Source of the DNA: Bacillota bacterium
GTDB lineage: Bacteria > Bacillota > Clostridia > Lachnospirales > Lachnospiraceae
NCBI GenBank assembly: GCA_023386315.1
Contig: JAEWJZ010000018.1
Location: forward strand, 310,001 to 374,000
Length of the DNA: 64,000 bases
Direction of reading: 5' to 3'
Shown here: piece by piece, positions 35,875-45,062 of the stretch
How the letters are laid out: each line of letters starts with the position of its first letter
How positions within the stretch are numbered: position 1 is the first letter of the stretch
Position numbers and translations under genes: made by a program
Notes under the pieces: model-generated
Told to the model about the DNA's origin: nothing
What the model saw: the letters and a program-made list of their open reading frames with translations, nothing else
Databases searched by the model: none

Positions 35875-35971
35875 GTGCATAATTATGCACCTGAAGTTTG
35901 TACCGAAGACTGCACTGGTACAAACTATGTAGTTTAAAAATCCCAAACATTAGCATTCCATTACATAGTTT
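35875..35971 (-). promoter_or_regulatory. Inverted repeats in the DUF4914 leader
   Basis: Three elements: a 16-bp perfect palindrome GTGCATAATTATGCAC (35875-35890), 7 bases before the ribosome site; a hairpin GTTTGTACC / GGTACAAAC (35896-35904 with 35917-35925); and a 10-bp inverted repeat AAACTATGTA / TACATAGTTT (35922-35931 with 35962-35971). The last two share GTTT and cannot form together, as in a switching leader. Confidence 0.45.
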
Positions 35972-36099
35972 ATTTTAGACATTTTTCGTCATATTACTCA
36001 CCCGGCATTTATTGCTAAATTTTGCCATACCCTCAGCCCTTAACAGAAACTTTCTTTTTCCTGCTCTTACCGATCAGCCTCCTTTTATCAGGCATTATG

Positions 36100-36264
36100 G
36101 AAAAAGCCGATACCCGTAACCTGGATATCGGCTCAGTTACACCTTTATGCAACCCGTTTTATAAGTCTTCCGGTACTATCAAACTGTGTAAATCCAGTCT
36201 TATCCTATGCCGTCTTAAAAATAGTGATGTAGAAAGACACTTTAGAAGATCAAAGTCCTACTGT
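36100..36264 (-). ncRNA. Candidate structured RNA (~165 nt) upstream of DUF4914
   Basis: Bounded by a near-perfect promoter and an intrinsic terminator on the minus strand, without a credible ORF. By eye it can fold as a multi-arm junction: a closing stem CTC-AGT/ACT-GAG, a hairpin ACTTT/AAAGT, a long arm GTCTTTC/GGAAGAC then ACTATT/GATAGT then ACTG/CAGT, and a hairpin GTTGCA/TGTAAC just before the terminator. It matches no riboswitch consensus that I recall. It is either a stand-alone sRNA (6S-like in size) or a terminating leader for the DUF4914 gene. Confidence 0.5.
36101..36133 (-). terminator. Intrinsic terminator of the candidate RNA
   Basis: Stem AGCCGATA / TATCGGCT, extended by two G-C pairs with a bulge, then T5 on the minus strand. 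Confidence 0.75.
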
Positions 36265-36270
36265 AGAGAT

Positions 36271-36299
36271 ACAATATCATGAAACTTCTGTCGTGTCAA
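36271..36299 (-). promoter_or_regulatory. Promoter TTGACA-17-TATTGT
   Basis: Perfect -35 at 36294-36299, 17-bp spacer, -10 TATTGT at 36271-36276 on the minus strand. It lies 40 bases after the purD stop. The small hairpin between them lacks a U tract, so purD read-through into this region is possible. Confidence 0.75.
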
Positions 36300-36338
36300 C
36301 GTTTTTTTATGCAGAAAAACCCCTGACATAAGACGTTT

Positions 36339-37613
36339 TCACGCTTCATCGATTGCCTTGCCGATATCATGCCTCATATATTTGTTCTCAAACTCCACCC
36401 ATTCTGCAGCTTCATAAGCGTTGGCTCTTGCTTCCTTTAAATTGTTTCCAAGAGCTGTCACACCAAGGACTCTTCCTCCATTTGTAACAGGGTTGCCCTC
36501 TTCATCAAACCGGCTGCCTGCATGAAATGCATAATAACCAGCCTGTCCTTTAAAACGCTCCAGTCCTTTAATTGGAAACCCTTTTTCATAATGTTCCGGA
36601 TACCCATCAGAAGCCAGGACGACACAGACAGCCGCATTGTCTTCAAACTGTAAGTCAATCTCATTTAGTTTTCCGTCTATACAGGCCTCAAACACCTCTA
36701 TTATATCATTTTTCATTCTTGGAAGAACTACCTGTGTTTCCGGATCACCGAATCTTGCATTGTATTCTAAAACCCTGGGTCCCTCTTTTGTCAGCATCAG
36801 ACCGAAAAAGATAATTCCCTTAAATTCCCTGTTCTCAGACAGCATCGCATCCACAGTTGCCTGATAGATATATTTTTTACAGAATGCATCGATTTCTTCT
36901 GTATAGAAAGGACTGGGAGAAAAAGTACCCATTCCGCCAGTATTAAGACCTTTGTCTCCATCCTTCGCCCTTTTATGATCCTGGGCAGAGGTCATAATTT
37001 TTATGTTCTTACCATCTACGAAAGAAAGTACGGACACTTCCCGTCCAACCATGAATTCTTCCACTACAATCCGGTCACCGGCAGATCCGAACTGCTTATC
37101 AAGCATCAGTGTTCGTACACCGTCTTTCGCCTCTTCCAGTGAATTACAGATTAAAACACCTTTGCCCAGAGCAAGTCCATCCGCCTTTAGAACAACCGGC
37201 ATTTTGGCAGTTTCCAGATAAGTAAGAGCTTTTACTGCGGAATCAAATGTTTCATAAGCAGCCGTTGGAATTTTGTATTTTTTCATCAGATCCTTAGAAA
37301 AGGATTTGGAACCTTCCAGACAGGCAGCCTTCTTCTCCGGACCAAACACCCGGATTCCTGCTTTCATAAATGCATCAGCAGCCCCTGCCACAAGGGGATC
37401 ATCGGGGCCGACAATTACCAGGTCAATTTCTTTCTTCCTGGCAAAGTCCACCTGCCTGTCAAAATCCATCACTCCGATATCGACACATTCTGCGATCTCA
37501 GCAATTCCGGCGTTTCCCGGAGCACAGTACAGCTTTTGGACCTTAGGGCTCTGGGCAGCTTTCCATGCAATGGCATGTTCCCTGCCGCCGCCTCCTATAA
37601 TCAGAACCTTCAT
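36339..37613 (-). CDS. purD: Phosphoribosylamine-glycine ligase
   Basis: 424 residues, ATP-grasp. It starts [19 protein letters not shown] (N-domain) and shows the ATP-binding 'PVVLKADGLALGKGV' (about 140-155), 'NTGGMGTFSPSPF' and 'EYNARFGDPETQVV' motifs. It makes glycinamide ribonucleotide from phosphoribosylamine, glycine and ATP, second step of purine synthesis. The ATG overlaps the purN stop by four bases (ATGA) and has AGGAGG seven bases upstream. Last gene of purEMND. Confidence 0.95.
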   Translation of the reverse strand: MKVLIIGGGGREHAIAWKAAQSPKVQKLYCAPGNAGIAEIAECVDIGVMDFDRQVDFARKKEIDLVIVGPDDPLVAGAADAFMKAGIRVFGPEKKAACLEGSKSFSKDLMKKYKIPTAAYETFDSAVKALTYLETAKMPVVLKADGLALGKGVLICNSLEEAKDGVRTLMLDKQFGSAGDRIVVEEFMVGREVSVLSFVDGKNIKIMTSAQDHKRAKDGDKGLNTGGMGTFSPSPFYTEEIDAFCKKYIYQATVDAMLSENREFKGIIFFGLMLTKEGPRVLEYNARFGDPETQVVLPRMKNDIIEVFEACIDGKLNEIDLQFEDNAAVCVVLASDGYPEHYEKGFPIKGLERFKGQAGYYAFHAGSRFDEEGNPVTNGGRVLGVTALGNNLKEARANAYEAAEWVEFENKYMRHDIGKAIDEA

Positions 37614-38212
37614 GCTTTTTCCTCCTGTTCCTTTGCAATCAGCGCAATCGCCTGGGGAAGAATGATCCATTCCGCTTCTTCCATCACTCTTTTCTGAAGT
37701 TCTCCCGGCGTATCGCCTTCCTTTACTTCCACTGCCTTCTGCAGAATAATGGGACCTGTATCTGTTCCCTCATCAACATAATGGACCGTAGCCCCTGTGA
37801 TTTTTACGCCTCTGGCTAATGCAGCCTCGTGAACCTTCAGCCCATAATATCCGGTCCCGCAAAAGGAAGGTATCAGGGAAGGATGAATATTAATAATGCG
37901 GTTTCTGTACTTCCTGATCATAGCTTCAGGAATGGTAACCAGGAAACCAGCAAGCACGATTAAATCAAGATGATACTCATCGATTCGGGATAAAAGTTCA
38001 TCATGGAATAACGTTCTGCTTTCATAATCCTTAGGAGAAATGCAAAGAGCATCGATTCCATGATTCCTTGCACGTTCCAGCGCATAGGCATTGTGGTTAT
38101 TGCTGATAACTACTTTGACCTCAGTGTTTTTAATCTCCCCGCTGTCAATGGCATCCAAAACAGCCTGAAGATTGGTCCCTCCGCCGGATACCAGAACGCC
38201 GACTCTTAGCAT
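37610..38212 (-). CDS. purN: Phosphoribosylglycinamide formyltransferase
   Basis: 200 residues. [14 protein letters not shown] is the phosphate loop, and the catalytic set is visible in [12 protein letters not shown] (Asn, His) and [11 protein letters not shown] (Asp). It transfers formyl from 10-formyl-THF to GAR. It overlaps purM by seven bases and purD by four, showing tight translational coupling. Confidence 0.95.
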   Translation of the reverse strand: MLRVGVLVSGGGTNLQAVLDAIDSGEIKNTEVKVVISNNHNAYALERARNHGIDALCISPKDYESRTLFHDELLSRIDEYHLDLIVLAGFLVTIPEAMIRKYRNRIINIHPSLIPSFCGTGYYGLKVHEAALARGVKITGATVHYVDEGTDTGPIILQKAVEVKEGDTPGELQKRVMEEAEWIILPQAIALIAKEQEEKA

Positions 38213-39231
38213 AAGACCACACCCTTCTCACCGGCTTTTGTGCAGCCGATTACATAAGGAGTCTCTCCTGCAGCCCTGATCGCATCCATGGTCTTGTCCT
38301 GATCAGCCGGATCAACTGCCAGCACCATGCCAATTCCCATATTAAACGTATTGTACATGATTTCTTCCGCTATCTCGCCCTTTTCTTCCATGAGTCTAAA
38401 GATGGGAGGAACTTTATAGCTGTTTTTCTCCACTTCTGCACAGATTCCATCAGGAAGCATACGTGGAATGTTCTCATAGAATCCACCTCCGGTGATATGA
38501 CTGCAGCCTTTTATGATCACACCGCACTCTTTCACGCTTTTTAATGCTTTTACGTAAATTTTGGTAGGCACAATCAGGCATTCTCCAAGAGTTGTTCCCA
38601 ATTCATCGTAATAAACATTTAAATTATCTTTCGTCACGTCAAATACGCTGCGGACAAGAGAAAATCCATTGCTGTGAACACCGGAAGATGCAATACCGAT
38701 TAAAATGTCGCCGGCTTCTATATTCTTACCGGTAATCAGATTCTTTTCATCTACTACTCCAACCGCAAAACCTGCAAGATCATATTCATCCTCAGGATAA
38801 AAACCAGGCATCTCTGCGGTTTCCCCTCCGATCAGTGCAGCGCCTGCCTGTTTGCAGCCTTCTGCAACACCACTGACGATTCCAGCAATCTTTTCCGGAT
38901 AGTTCTTCCCACAGGCTATATAATCAAGGAAAAACAGCGGTTCTCCTCCTGCACAGGCAATATCATTGACACACATGGCTACACAATCGATACCAACCGT
39001 ATTATGCCGATCCATAAGAAATGCAAGCTTCAGCTTTGTTCCCACTCCGTCGGTTCCGGACACCAGAGTCGGCTTTTCCATTTCTTTAAAAGCTGACATA
39101 GAAAATGCTCCTGAAAAACCGCCCAGTCCGCCAAGGACTTCCGGCCTCATGGTTTCCAGTACATGCTTTTTCATTAATTCAACCGATTTGTATCCAGCTT
39201 CGATATCTACTCCGGCATTCTTATAATCCAT
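38206..39231 (-). CDS. purM: Phosphoribosylformylglycinamidine cyclo-ligase
   Basis: 341 residues of the PurM/AIR synthase family: '[18 protein letters not shown]' and '[25 protein letters not shown]' carry the ATP and metal-binding parts, and '[14 protein letters not shown]' the glycine-rich loop. It closes FGAM to AIR. ATG behind GGAGGAAAAAGAG, 27 bases after purE. Confidence 0.95.
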   Translation of the reverse strand: MDYKNAGVDIEAGYKSVELMKKHVLETMRPEVLGGLGGFSGAFSMSAFKEMEKPTLVSGTDGVGTKLKLAFLMDRHNTVGIDCVAMCVNDIACAGGEPLFFLDYIACGKNYPEKIAGIVSGVAEGCKQAGAALIGGETAEMPGFYPEDEYDLAGFAVGVVDEKNLITGKNIEAGDILIGIASSGVHSNGFSLVRSVFDVTKDNLNVYYDELGTTLGECLIVPTKIYVKALKSVKECGVIIKGCSHITGGGFYENIPRMLPDGICAEVEKNSYKVPPIFRLMEEKGEIAEEIMYNTFNMGIGMVLAVDPADQDKTMDAIRAAGETPYVIGCTKAGEKGVVLC

Positions 39232-39258
39232 CTCTTTTTCCTCCGCTTTTTCTTCCTG

Positions 39259-39774
39259 TTATTTCATCTGGGACAAATATTCCCGGTACCCGATCTGCTC
39301 CAGCTTTTCTGTTTTTTTCACGACATCATTCTTTAATTTCTCAGAATAATCCTTCAATCTCGCCAAAAGTTCCCCATCTCCTGCTGCCAGAATCTTTGCT
39401 GCCAGAATTCCTGCATTGGTTCCTCCGTTAATTGCCACAGTTGCTACCGGGATACCAGAAGGCATCTGTACAATGGAATACAGGGAATCCACACCGCCCA
39501 GATCTGAAGTTTTCATGGGGATACCAATCACGGGCATTGGAAATAATGCAGCACACATTCCAGGAAGATGAGCTGCTTTTCCTGCTCCGGCGATGATCAC
39601 TTTAACGCCTCTGGCCTCTGCTGTTTTCGCATATTCAAAAAATATATCCGGTTCCCTGTGTGCAGAAATGACGGTCATTTCAAACTCCACACCCAGCTTT
39701 TCCAGAACCTCTGCAGCCTGCGCCATAACAGGCATATCTGAATCACTTCCCATAACAATTGATACGTTTGCCAT
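39259..39774 (-). CDS. purE: N5-carboxyaminoimidazole ribonucleotide mutase (class I PurE)
   Basis: 171 residues. SIVMGSDSDMPVM is the substrate-phosphate loop, with 'ISAHREPD' (catalytic His) and 'AGKAAHLPGMCAALFPMPVIGIP' further on. It converts N5-CAIR to CAIR; no purK partner is in the window. The ATG at 39774 follows AAGGAGAAATTACT. First gene of the purEMND operon, behind a strong sigma-A promoter. The leader of about 110 nt shows an AT-rich inverted repeat (TTAATTAA type) but no purine riboswitch consensus. Confidence 0.95.
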   Translation of the reverse strand: MANVSIVMGSDSDMPVMAQAAEVLEKLGVEFEMTVISAHREPDIFFEYAKTAEARGVKVIIAGAGKAAHLPGMCAALFPMPVIGIPMKTSDLGGVDSLYSIVQMPSGIPVATVAINGGTNAGILAAKILAAGDGELLARLKDYSEKLKNDVVKKTEKLEQIGYREYLSQMK

Positions 39775-39886
39775 AGTAATTTCTCCTTTTCCTCTTCCAA
39801 ACATGTGTAATTCATTATCAGGAATAATGTTGTTAATAAGTTTTTCTAATATTAACTGCTTATAAATTAATTAACACTTATTAATT

Positions 39887-39915
39887 ATAATACTAGCTTT
39901 TCCACTCCCCGTCAA
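39887..39915 (-). promoter_or_regulatory. purE operon promoter TTGACG-17-TATTAT
   Basis: -35 TTGACG 39910-39915, -10 TATTAT 39887-39892 on the minus strand; start near 39880. Confidence 0.75.
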
Positions 39916-39958
39916 TAATTTTCTTTATAATTTTAAGTATACCCTGTAATTAAAAAAA

Positions 39959-40008
39959 CAGGCGCAAAAAGCCGGAAGGATTCAACATCCAGCGGCTTTT
40001 TACACCTG
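39959..40008 (-). terminator. Terminator of the chemoreceptor gene
   Basis: Stem AAAAAGCCG / CGGCTTTTT, extended outward by CAGG/CCTG pairing, directly after the receptor stop codon. Confidence 0.8.
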
Positions 40009-40016
40009 ATATGTAT

Positions 40017-41849
40017 TTAATATTTGCTGTTTTTAAATGAAGAGGAGTCTTCAAAGTAAACCGGGTCAATAGCAATAGGTTCCGGATCGGCTTCTTCTTT
40101 GAAAACAGGGACATACTCATTGTCAGCTTCTACTCTGGCAGTGTTTAAAGGTGCGCTGCTTTGCTGAGACTTCCCGCTATGAACCTTGAATTGCTGAACA
40201 AGACTTTTCATAATCTGCGCCTGACCTGACAGTTCCTCACTGGCCGCAGCACTTTGCTCCGCTGTAGCAGAGGTTGTCTGAACCACACTTGAGATCTGGT
40301 CAATACCCTGGGTAACCTGATTCACAGCGATTGCCTGCTTATCAGAGGCAGCGGCTATTTCTTCTATAATCATGTTAATGCGGCGGCTTCCTTCCACAAC
40401 ATCCTGCATGGCTTTCGCTGTTTCTGCAGTAATCCTGCTTCCGTTCTCCACTGCCTGTAAACTTTCCTCAATGAGAATTGTAGTATTTTTCGCCGCTTCT
40501 CCTGATTTGCTGGCAAGGTTGCGCACTTCATCGGCAACGACTGCAAATCCTTTTCCTGCTTCCCCTGCACGTGCAGCTTCCACTGCTGCGTTTAATGCAA
40601 GGATATTGGTCTGGAATGCGATATCTTCAATCGTTCTGATAATCTTGCCAATCTCACTGGATTTGGTGTTAATCTCTGTCATGGCCTGATTCATTTCCAT
40701 CATCTTCTGATTGCTCTTTGTTACATTGAGAGCCGCTTCTTCTGATCTCATACGCGCTTCTTTTGCACTCTCCGCGTTTTTATTGATCTGATTGGAAATG
40801 TCATTAATCGTAGCTGCCAGCTCCTGTATAGAGGAAGCCTGCTCAGTGGCTCCCTGGGACAGTGCCTGCGCTCCGGAGGATACCTGCTCAGAACCACTGG
40901 CAACTAAGTCTGCCGATTCATTAATACGGAAAAGAGCATCGCTTAAATTATCCCTGATATTCCTGATAGCCAGCAGAATGGGCTCATAATCCAGAACATA
41001 CTGTTCCTGATTCTTTGACACAACCGTAAAATCTCCGGCTGCCATAGACCCTAACAGGTAGATGATATCATCAATAATACTTCCAATATTTAATATAGTG
41101 GAACGCATACTGTTGCCAAGTCCGCCAAGCTCATCTTTTGACTGATAGGCCAGATCCACATGGAGACTGCCTTTTGACATCTCTGCGGCTGCCTTTTCAA
41201 TCTCTTTAACGGGGGCAACAATACTCTTTGTCATGAATACAGCAAGAATCAGAGTCACTCCGGCTCCAACTATCTGAAGCAGGATCACGATAATCTGAGC
41301 AAAGCTCATAACAGCCTGTGACTTGGTAAAATCGCCGTCAGCATTCTTCTTTGCAGTATCGCTGATTTGCATCAGATCCGTCTGGAGCTGGTTAAAGCAC
41401 GGTTCCAGAGAATCGAAGAAGATTTCTGTCGCCTGCCTGGTTTTATTTTCTTTTGCCAGAGTGAACACTTTTTCTTTAAAGGGCTCCGCTTCAGTCAGCG
41501 TCTTCTCGATATTCTCAACGACCGACTTGTCCCCTCTGTAATGTTCTTTTAAAAATTGAACATTTTCTTTCAATTTATTAAAGTCTGCTTCCGATTCATC
41601 AATATACTTTGCTCTGGTATTTAAATCCAGGCTCATGGTTGCATACCCCACGTTTTTTGCAGCCGATTGTATATTTTGTCTCATCTCTACGGTCATTAAT
41701 GATACCTGATGGCCGTTGTTATAAAATTCTACGAATCTGGCATTGTTTCCTACCAGACTGTATAAGGAAGTACATGATACAATTAAAAACAAAACAAAAA
41801 CCGCTCCAAAAGAGACCGTAATTCTTTTGCCAATCTTTAAATTCTTCAT
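40017..41849 (-). CDS. Methyl-accepting chemotaxis protein
   Basis: 610 residues. A first membrane helix (about 10-32), an extracellular four-helix sensor (about 33-190), a second helix (about 193-215), a HAMP domain (about 216-270, '[21 protein letters not shown]') and a long cytoplasmic signalling coiled coil. Its tip reads [20 protein letters not shown]. No NWETF-type CheR tether is present. The ATG at 41849 follows GGAGG. A sigma-D type promoter upstream ties expression to flagellar genes. Confidence 0.93.
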   Translation of the reverse strand: MKNLKIGKRITVSFGAVFVLFLIVSCTSLYSLVGNNARFVEFYNNGHQVSLMTVEMRQNIQSAAKNVGYATMSLDLNTRAKYIDESEADFNKLKENVQFLKEHYRGDKSVVENIEKTLTEAEPFKEKVFTLAKENKTRQATEIFFDSLEPCFNQLQTDLMQISDTAKKNADGDFTKSQAVMSFAQIIVILLQIVGAGVTLILAVFMTKSIVAPVKEIEKAAAEMSKGSLHVDLAYQSKDELGGLGNSMRSTILNIGSIIDDIIYLLGSMAAGDFTVVSKNQEQYVLDYEPILLAIRNIRDNLSDALFRINESADLVASGSEQVSSGAQALSQGATEQASSIQELAATINDISNQINKNAESAKEARMRSEEAALNVTKSNQKMMEMNQAMTEINTKSSEIGKIIRTIEDIAFQTNILALNAAVEAARAGEAGKGFAVVADEVRNLASKSGEAAKNTTILIEESLQAVENGSRITAETAKAMQDVVEGSRRINMIIEEIAAASDKQAIAVNQVTQGIDQISSVVQTTSATAEQSAAASEELSGQAQIMKSLVQQFKVHSGKSQQSSAPLNTARVEADNEYVPVFKEEADPEPIAIDPVYFEDSSSFKNSKY

Positions 41850-41899
41850 TTGGTATCCTCCATTTAGCTCTTTTGTAAAAATCACACTCTGATAGTGTT

Positions 41900-41925
41900 T
41901 TATCGGCAATTATATACATTACTTA
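41900..41925 (-). promoter_or_regulatory. Sigma-D (flagellar) promoter TAAG-14-GCCGATAA
   Basis: On the minus strand the -10 GCCGATAA (41900-41907) matches the sigma-28/SigD consensus in seven of eight positions. TAAG at 41922-41925 stands for TAAA with a 14-bp spacer. Start about 44 bases before the receptor ATG. Confidence 0.75.
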
Positions 41926-41958
41926 ATGATTTTCTCTAAGTTTTTGTAATTCTAAAGC

Positions 41959-44034
41959 TTATAGCAGAGAAAATGGTAAATTTAATTCCTCTGTTCCTTT
42001 TAATATAAATTTTCCGTCCTCTATAATCAGAGTCCTTTTCCCATCTGCACAGACAGTTTCAATTCTGTCAAGTTCTGCATAAGGTATGGTGATATCCGTA
42101 TGACAGTTAAAATATGCCTTGGAAGCATCCTCTTTGCGAAGAGCAGAAATCTCATTTTCTTTCGCGATAATCTCTTTGCCGTTGGGATTATAAAACCGGC
42201 TGTCTTCCGACCAGCTGTAACACGTATCTCCAACTGCAAAATGAGGTCCCATTTTCTCCACGATTAATATAGGAAGCTTGTCAAGAATATCAAATTTTCT
42301 GGCCATGGCGTAAGCAGTTGTATTGGTTCCGATGGCAAACTCTCCCATGGGAAGTGTGTCATGGTTCTTTAAAATCACCTGCCTGATCAGTTCTTTTCCT
42401 TCCTTTGAATCTTCAAAATTACTGCAGGAATAGTCTTTGATCATGCCGTTTTCAAACGTTATAACCAGATCCTTAAACTGGAAATCTGTGATATAAACCG
42501 TGCTGACCTCTAAAACACCATTGGTTCCGGCAAGTCTGGGTGACGTAAATACTTCCCCAAGAGGAATGTTCACATCAGCCACGCAGTTTTCAAAATTAGT
42601 TTCTTTTTCTTTATCCTTTAAATGATGAAGCGCCACTGTCAGGCGGGTCTTATTCGCCCCTTTCCCTGTAATTTCCACATATTCTGCTTCATCCAGAGCA
42701 TCAATCATGGTTTGCTGCAGACCTTTGTACTTTTCATAATCCAGGGTGTTGATTGCAATGGTCTCATTAAATATCTCTTCAAAATTATCACCGATCTCAG
42801 GAACGGGAAATGCAATAATGGTGAAGCTGGTCTCATCGCCTGGAACATATTGATTTAAAATTCCGGCAGTATCACTCGACATTTCCACTGCAAGCTTCTC
42901 CTGTTTGGGATCCAGGCGGCAGGCCTCCCCTTTGTTAACCGGATGAAAACCTTCTCTTCCAAATGTCTCAATGACTGCAGGTCCTGCATAGCCGGCTGCC
43001 AGATCTTTGAACGTTTCGTATGCAACCTTCAGCACCGATGCTTTTCTGTCTTTAAATGCCTTATTAATGTAGATGGCATCATCATACCGGTGGTCATAAT
43101 CATACTGGCGGTTTGGAGAAGCAGAGTAATAACCGGATTTTCGTCCGGCATTGGTATTTACCGCCCAGACAGCCGCGCGGCATAAAATCACGTTAAGCCC
43201 CAGCTTTTCAAAATTCTCCATGGCGTATTTGACCATTCGTTCGAATCCAAGCTCATATCGGATCTGGACCGCTTTTTTCTTTGATAAATCTCTGCCCATC
43301 ACCTCAAAACCTTTTTTGTAGCCTTCCGTGTAAGTATCCGCCATCAGACGGACTGTTTCTTCTGGAAGGGAATTTAAATAATCCGCAACTTTAACTTCTG
43401 TTTCAGAAATATATTCACCAAAACGGTAAAGATAACGAAGATCCGTTAAGTCACTGTCCCGGATAATATCCGCTGCAAAGGAAAGGGAAGGATCCAGCCC
43501 TTCTCTGACACGATAGGTAACTGTATGATCGGTGTAATCGCTGACAAACCAGTAAATCACCTCTTTTACAGAAGCCACCTCCGGCACTCCTTCTTCAAAC
43601 ATGTTATAAATCTCGATTAAGGTTTCGTTTAAAATCGTAATATCCGTCAGCCTGTTTTCATGAACAAAAACAATATCGCCCCTGATTTCCTTATACAGGT
43701 AACAAAGGAGCTGCCCGAATCCATCACCCAGTTTTTTCACTGCATAAGAAGGATTTGCATAACTGGTTTCATAAGCATCCGGAAGTATGTCTTCATAAAA
43801 TTTCCTGTTCCATACTTTTAATTCTTCCAGGGAAGCCGTGTTATGCTTTCCTTCCTTTAAATAATCCAGGTACTCACCCATAACACAGATAAATTCAGCT
43901 GTTCTTGTAAAATAATCATGAAACGGCTGGGCTACTGTCTGCTCTGTGGCTATCTGGCTGATCCGTTCCATGGAAAGTAAGAAGCGTTCCATAATTCCTT
44001 CATTTTCCTGTTCAAACATCTCTCTATAATCCAT
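41959..44034 (-). CDS. M29-type aminopeptidase with large N-terminal domain
   Basis: 691 residues. The C-terminal half resembles the M29 thermophilic aminopeptidases: 'PLGEVFTSPRLAGTNGVLEVST', 'MGEFAIGTNTTAY', 'EKMGPHFAVGDTCYSW' and 'NCHTDITIPY' supply the Glu, His, Tyr and Asp of the two-metal site. About 300 N-terminal residues are extra relative to classical members. It removes N-terminal amino acids from peptides in the cytoplasm. The ATG at 44034 follows AAGGGGTAAAAA, six bases after the small membrane gene upstream. Confidence 0.85.
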   Translation of the reverse strand: MDYREMFEQENEGIMERFLLSMERISQIATEQTVAQPFHDYFTRTAEFICVMGEYLDYLKEGKHNTASLEELKVWNRKFYEDILPDAYETSYANPSYAVKKLGDGFGQLLCYLYKEIRGDIVFVHENRLTDITILNETLIEIYNMFEEGVPEVASVKEVIYWFVSDYTDHTVTYRVREGLDPSLSFAADIIRDSDLTDLRYLYRFGEYISETEVKVADYLNSLPEETVRLMADTYTEGYKKGFEVMGRDLSKKKAVQIRYELGFERMVKYAMENFEKLGLNVILCRAAVWAVNTNAGRKSGYYSASPNRQYDYDHRYDDAIYINKAFKDRKASVLKVAYETFKDLAAGYAGPAVIETFGREGFHPVNKGEACRLDPKQEKLAVEMSSDTAGILNQYVPGDETSFTIIAFPVPEIGDNFEEIFNETIAINTLDYEKYKGLQQTMIDALDEAEYVEITGKGANKTRLTVALHHLKDKEKETNFENCVADVNIPLGEVFTSPRLAGTNGVLEVSTVYITDFQFKDLVITFENGMIKDYSCSNFEDSKEGKELIRQVILKNHDTLPMGEFAIGTNTTAYAMARKFDILDKLPILIVEKMGPHFAVGDTCYSWSEDSRFYNPNGKEIIAKENEISALRKEDASKAYFNCHTDITIPYAELDRIETVCADGKRTLIIEDGKFILKGTEELNLPFSLL

Positions 44035-44039
44035 TTTTT

Positions 44040-44360
44040 TTACCCCTTTATACCTATAATAAGAAGAACCGCCCAAAAAATAACCAGTAAAGCGCTGATG
44101 CCAATACCAATCTTGGACAATATGTATTTTTTTTCTTTTTCAAAGAAAGACAGAACACCATAAAACAGGGAAAAGATAGAAATCACCATGCTGCAAAAGC
44201 AGACAGCCGCAACATTTAACTGCGCCTGTCCGGCAGTAATTGCAGCGCTGGATATTCCAAGAACCCCTAAAACCAGTGCTCCCAAAGCCAGTCCTAACGA
44301 TAGAAAACTTTTTTTAGCATAAGGCTTTCTAATGTAGGACACTTTTTTCTGCTTTCCCAC
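44040..44360 (-). CDS. Small three-helix membrane protein (DUF6142-like)
   Basis: 106 residues with three hydrophobic segments (about 20-42, 48-70, 80-104) after a basic start. It resembles the DUF6142 group common in Lachnospiraceae; no function known. It starts with GTG at 44360, seven bases after AGGAGG, both inside the end of the VanZ gene (32-base overlap), so the two are coupled. Probably cotranscribed with the aminopeptidase. Confidence 0.65.
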   Translation of the reverse strand: MGKQKKVSYIRKPYAKKSFLSLGLALGALVLGVLGISSAAITAGQAQLNVAAVCFCSMVISIFSLFYGVLSFFEKEKKYILSKIGIGISALLVIFWAVLLIIGIKG

Positions 44361-44820
44361 GCCTCATCCTCCTTACTCTTATGTGCTGTACTATTTTATA
44401 CAGGATATATCCAAACATTCCTCCCAGAGAGTTTAAAATCATGTCATCTACATCAAAACTTCCCACCCGGAAAATGAGCTGGGTGGTTTCGATGCAGAGG
44501 CTGAATAAAAAACTGAGCAGCATTGTATTGGTAAAGCGGCGGCTCCTGCGGCTAATGACCGGAAGGAAAAAACCAAAGGGCATGAAGCCCGCTATATTCC
44601 CAATAATGTTTAAGAGGAAAGCCCGAAGGCCGACTACATGGCGGTATATAATAAACCGCTTAATTTCCTTCAGGGGGACCAGGTTATAAGCGTATTCCTC
44701 CCGTATATGACCACCTCTTCCAAAATAATCCGAGAAAAACAGAAAGTACGCCAAAAAGATCAGGTAAATTATAAAAATCACCCAACCAAACTTCTGCCGT
44801 TTCGTCGCATTTTTAATCAT
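44329..44820 (-). CDS. VanZ-family membrane protein
   Basis: 163 residues with four to five membrane helices and the VanZ landmarks 'LNIIGNIAGFMPFGFFLP', 'FLFSLCIETTQLIFRVGSFDVDDMILNSLGG'. VanZ gives low-level teicoplanin resistance in enterococci; most chromosomal homologues have unknown roles. It is first of a three-gene run with a DUF6142-like protein and the M29 aminopeptidase. Confidence 0.85.
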   Translation of the reverse strand: MIKNATKRQKFGWVIFIIYLIFLAYFLFFSDYFGRGGHIREEYAYNLVPLKEIKRFIIYRHVVGLRAFLLNIIGNIAGFMPFGFFLPVISRRSRRFTNTMLLSFLFSLCIETTQLIFRVGSFDVDDMILNSLGGMFGYILYKIVQHIRVRRMRRGKAEKSVLH

Positions 44821-44851
44821 AACAGCTCCATCTTTATCCAGAAAGGAGAGA

Positions 44852-44880
44852 GCTGCCAGAATTCTATGGATTCTGACAGC
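44852..44880 (-). terminator. Probable terminator of the pyr operon
   Basis: 11-bp stem with one mismatch (GCTGTCAGAAT / ATTCTGGCAGC on the minus strand), but followed only by a C/T-rich tract, so it may be leaky into vanZ. Confidence 0.4.
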
Positions 44881-44900
44881 CGCCGCTCCTGAGATAACGG

Positions 44901-45050
44901 TTAAAATGTAATTTCAGATTTTCTTTTCAGCAATATTGCTCCGTTTATGATTGTTATAATACCGGCAGCAAGTCCCACAGCAGTCACTATAATTCCAACA
45001 ACAATGTTTAATGCACCTGCGTTTCTCATGGTTTTATATACTCGTTCCAT
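44901..45050 (-). CDS. Small single-helix membrane protein (49 aa) at the end of the pyr operon
   Basis: 49 residues: a basic start MERVYKTMRN, one membrane helix (NIVVGIIVTAVGLAAGIITI) and a basic end. AAGGAG lies ten bases before the ATG. It begins 12 bases after pyrE, so it is probably on the pyrimidine transcript. Function unknown; too short for most automatic gene lists. Confidence 0.65.
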   Translation of the reverse strand: MERVYKTMRNAGALNIVVGIIVTAVGLAAGIITIINGAILLKRKSEITF

Positions 45051-45062
45051 ATCCCACTCTCC

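Noticed and set aside
36022..36282. 86-codon plus-strand ORF opposite the candidate RNA
   Set aside because: No ribosome site, and the strand has no promoter. The minus-strand promoter and terminator explain the region better.
39775..39886. Purine riboswitch before purE
   Set aside because: The leader is short and AT-rich and lacks the conserved purine aptamer core; only an inverted repeat is visible.
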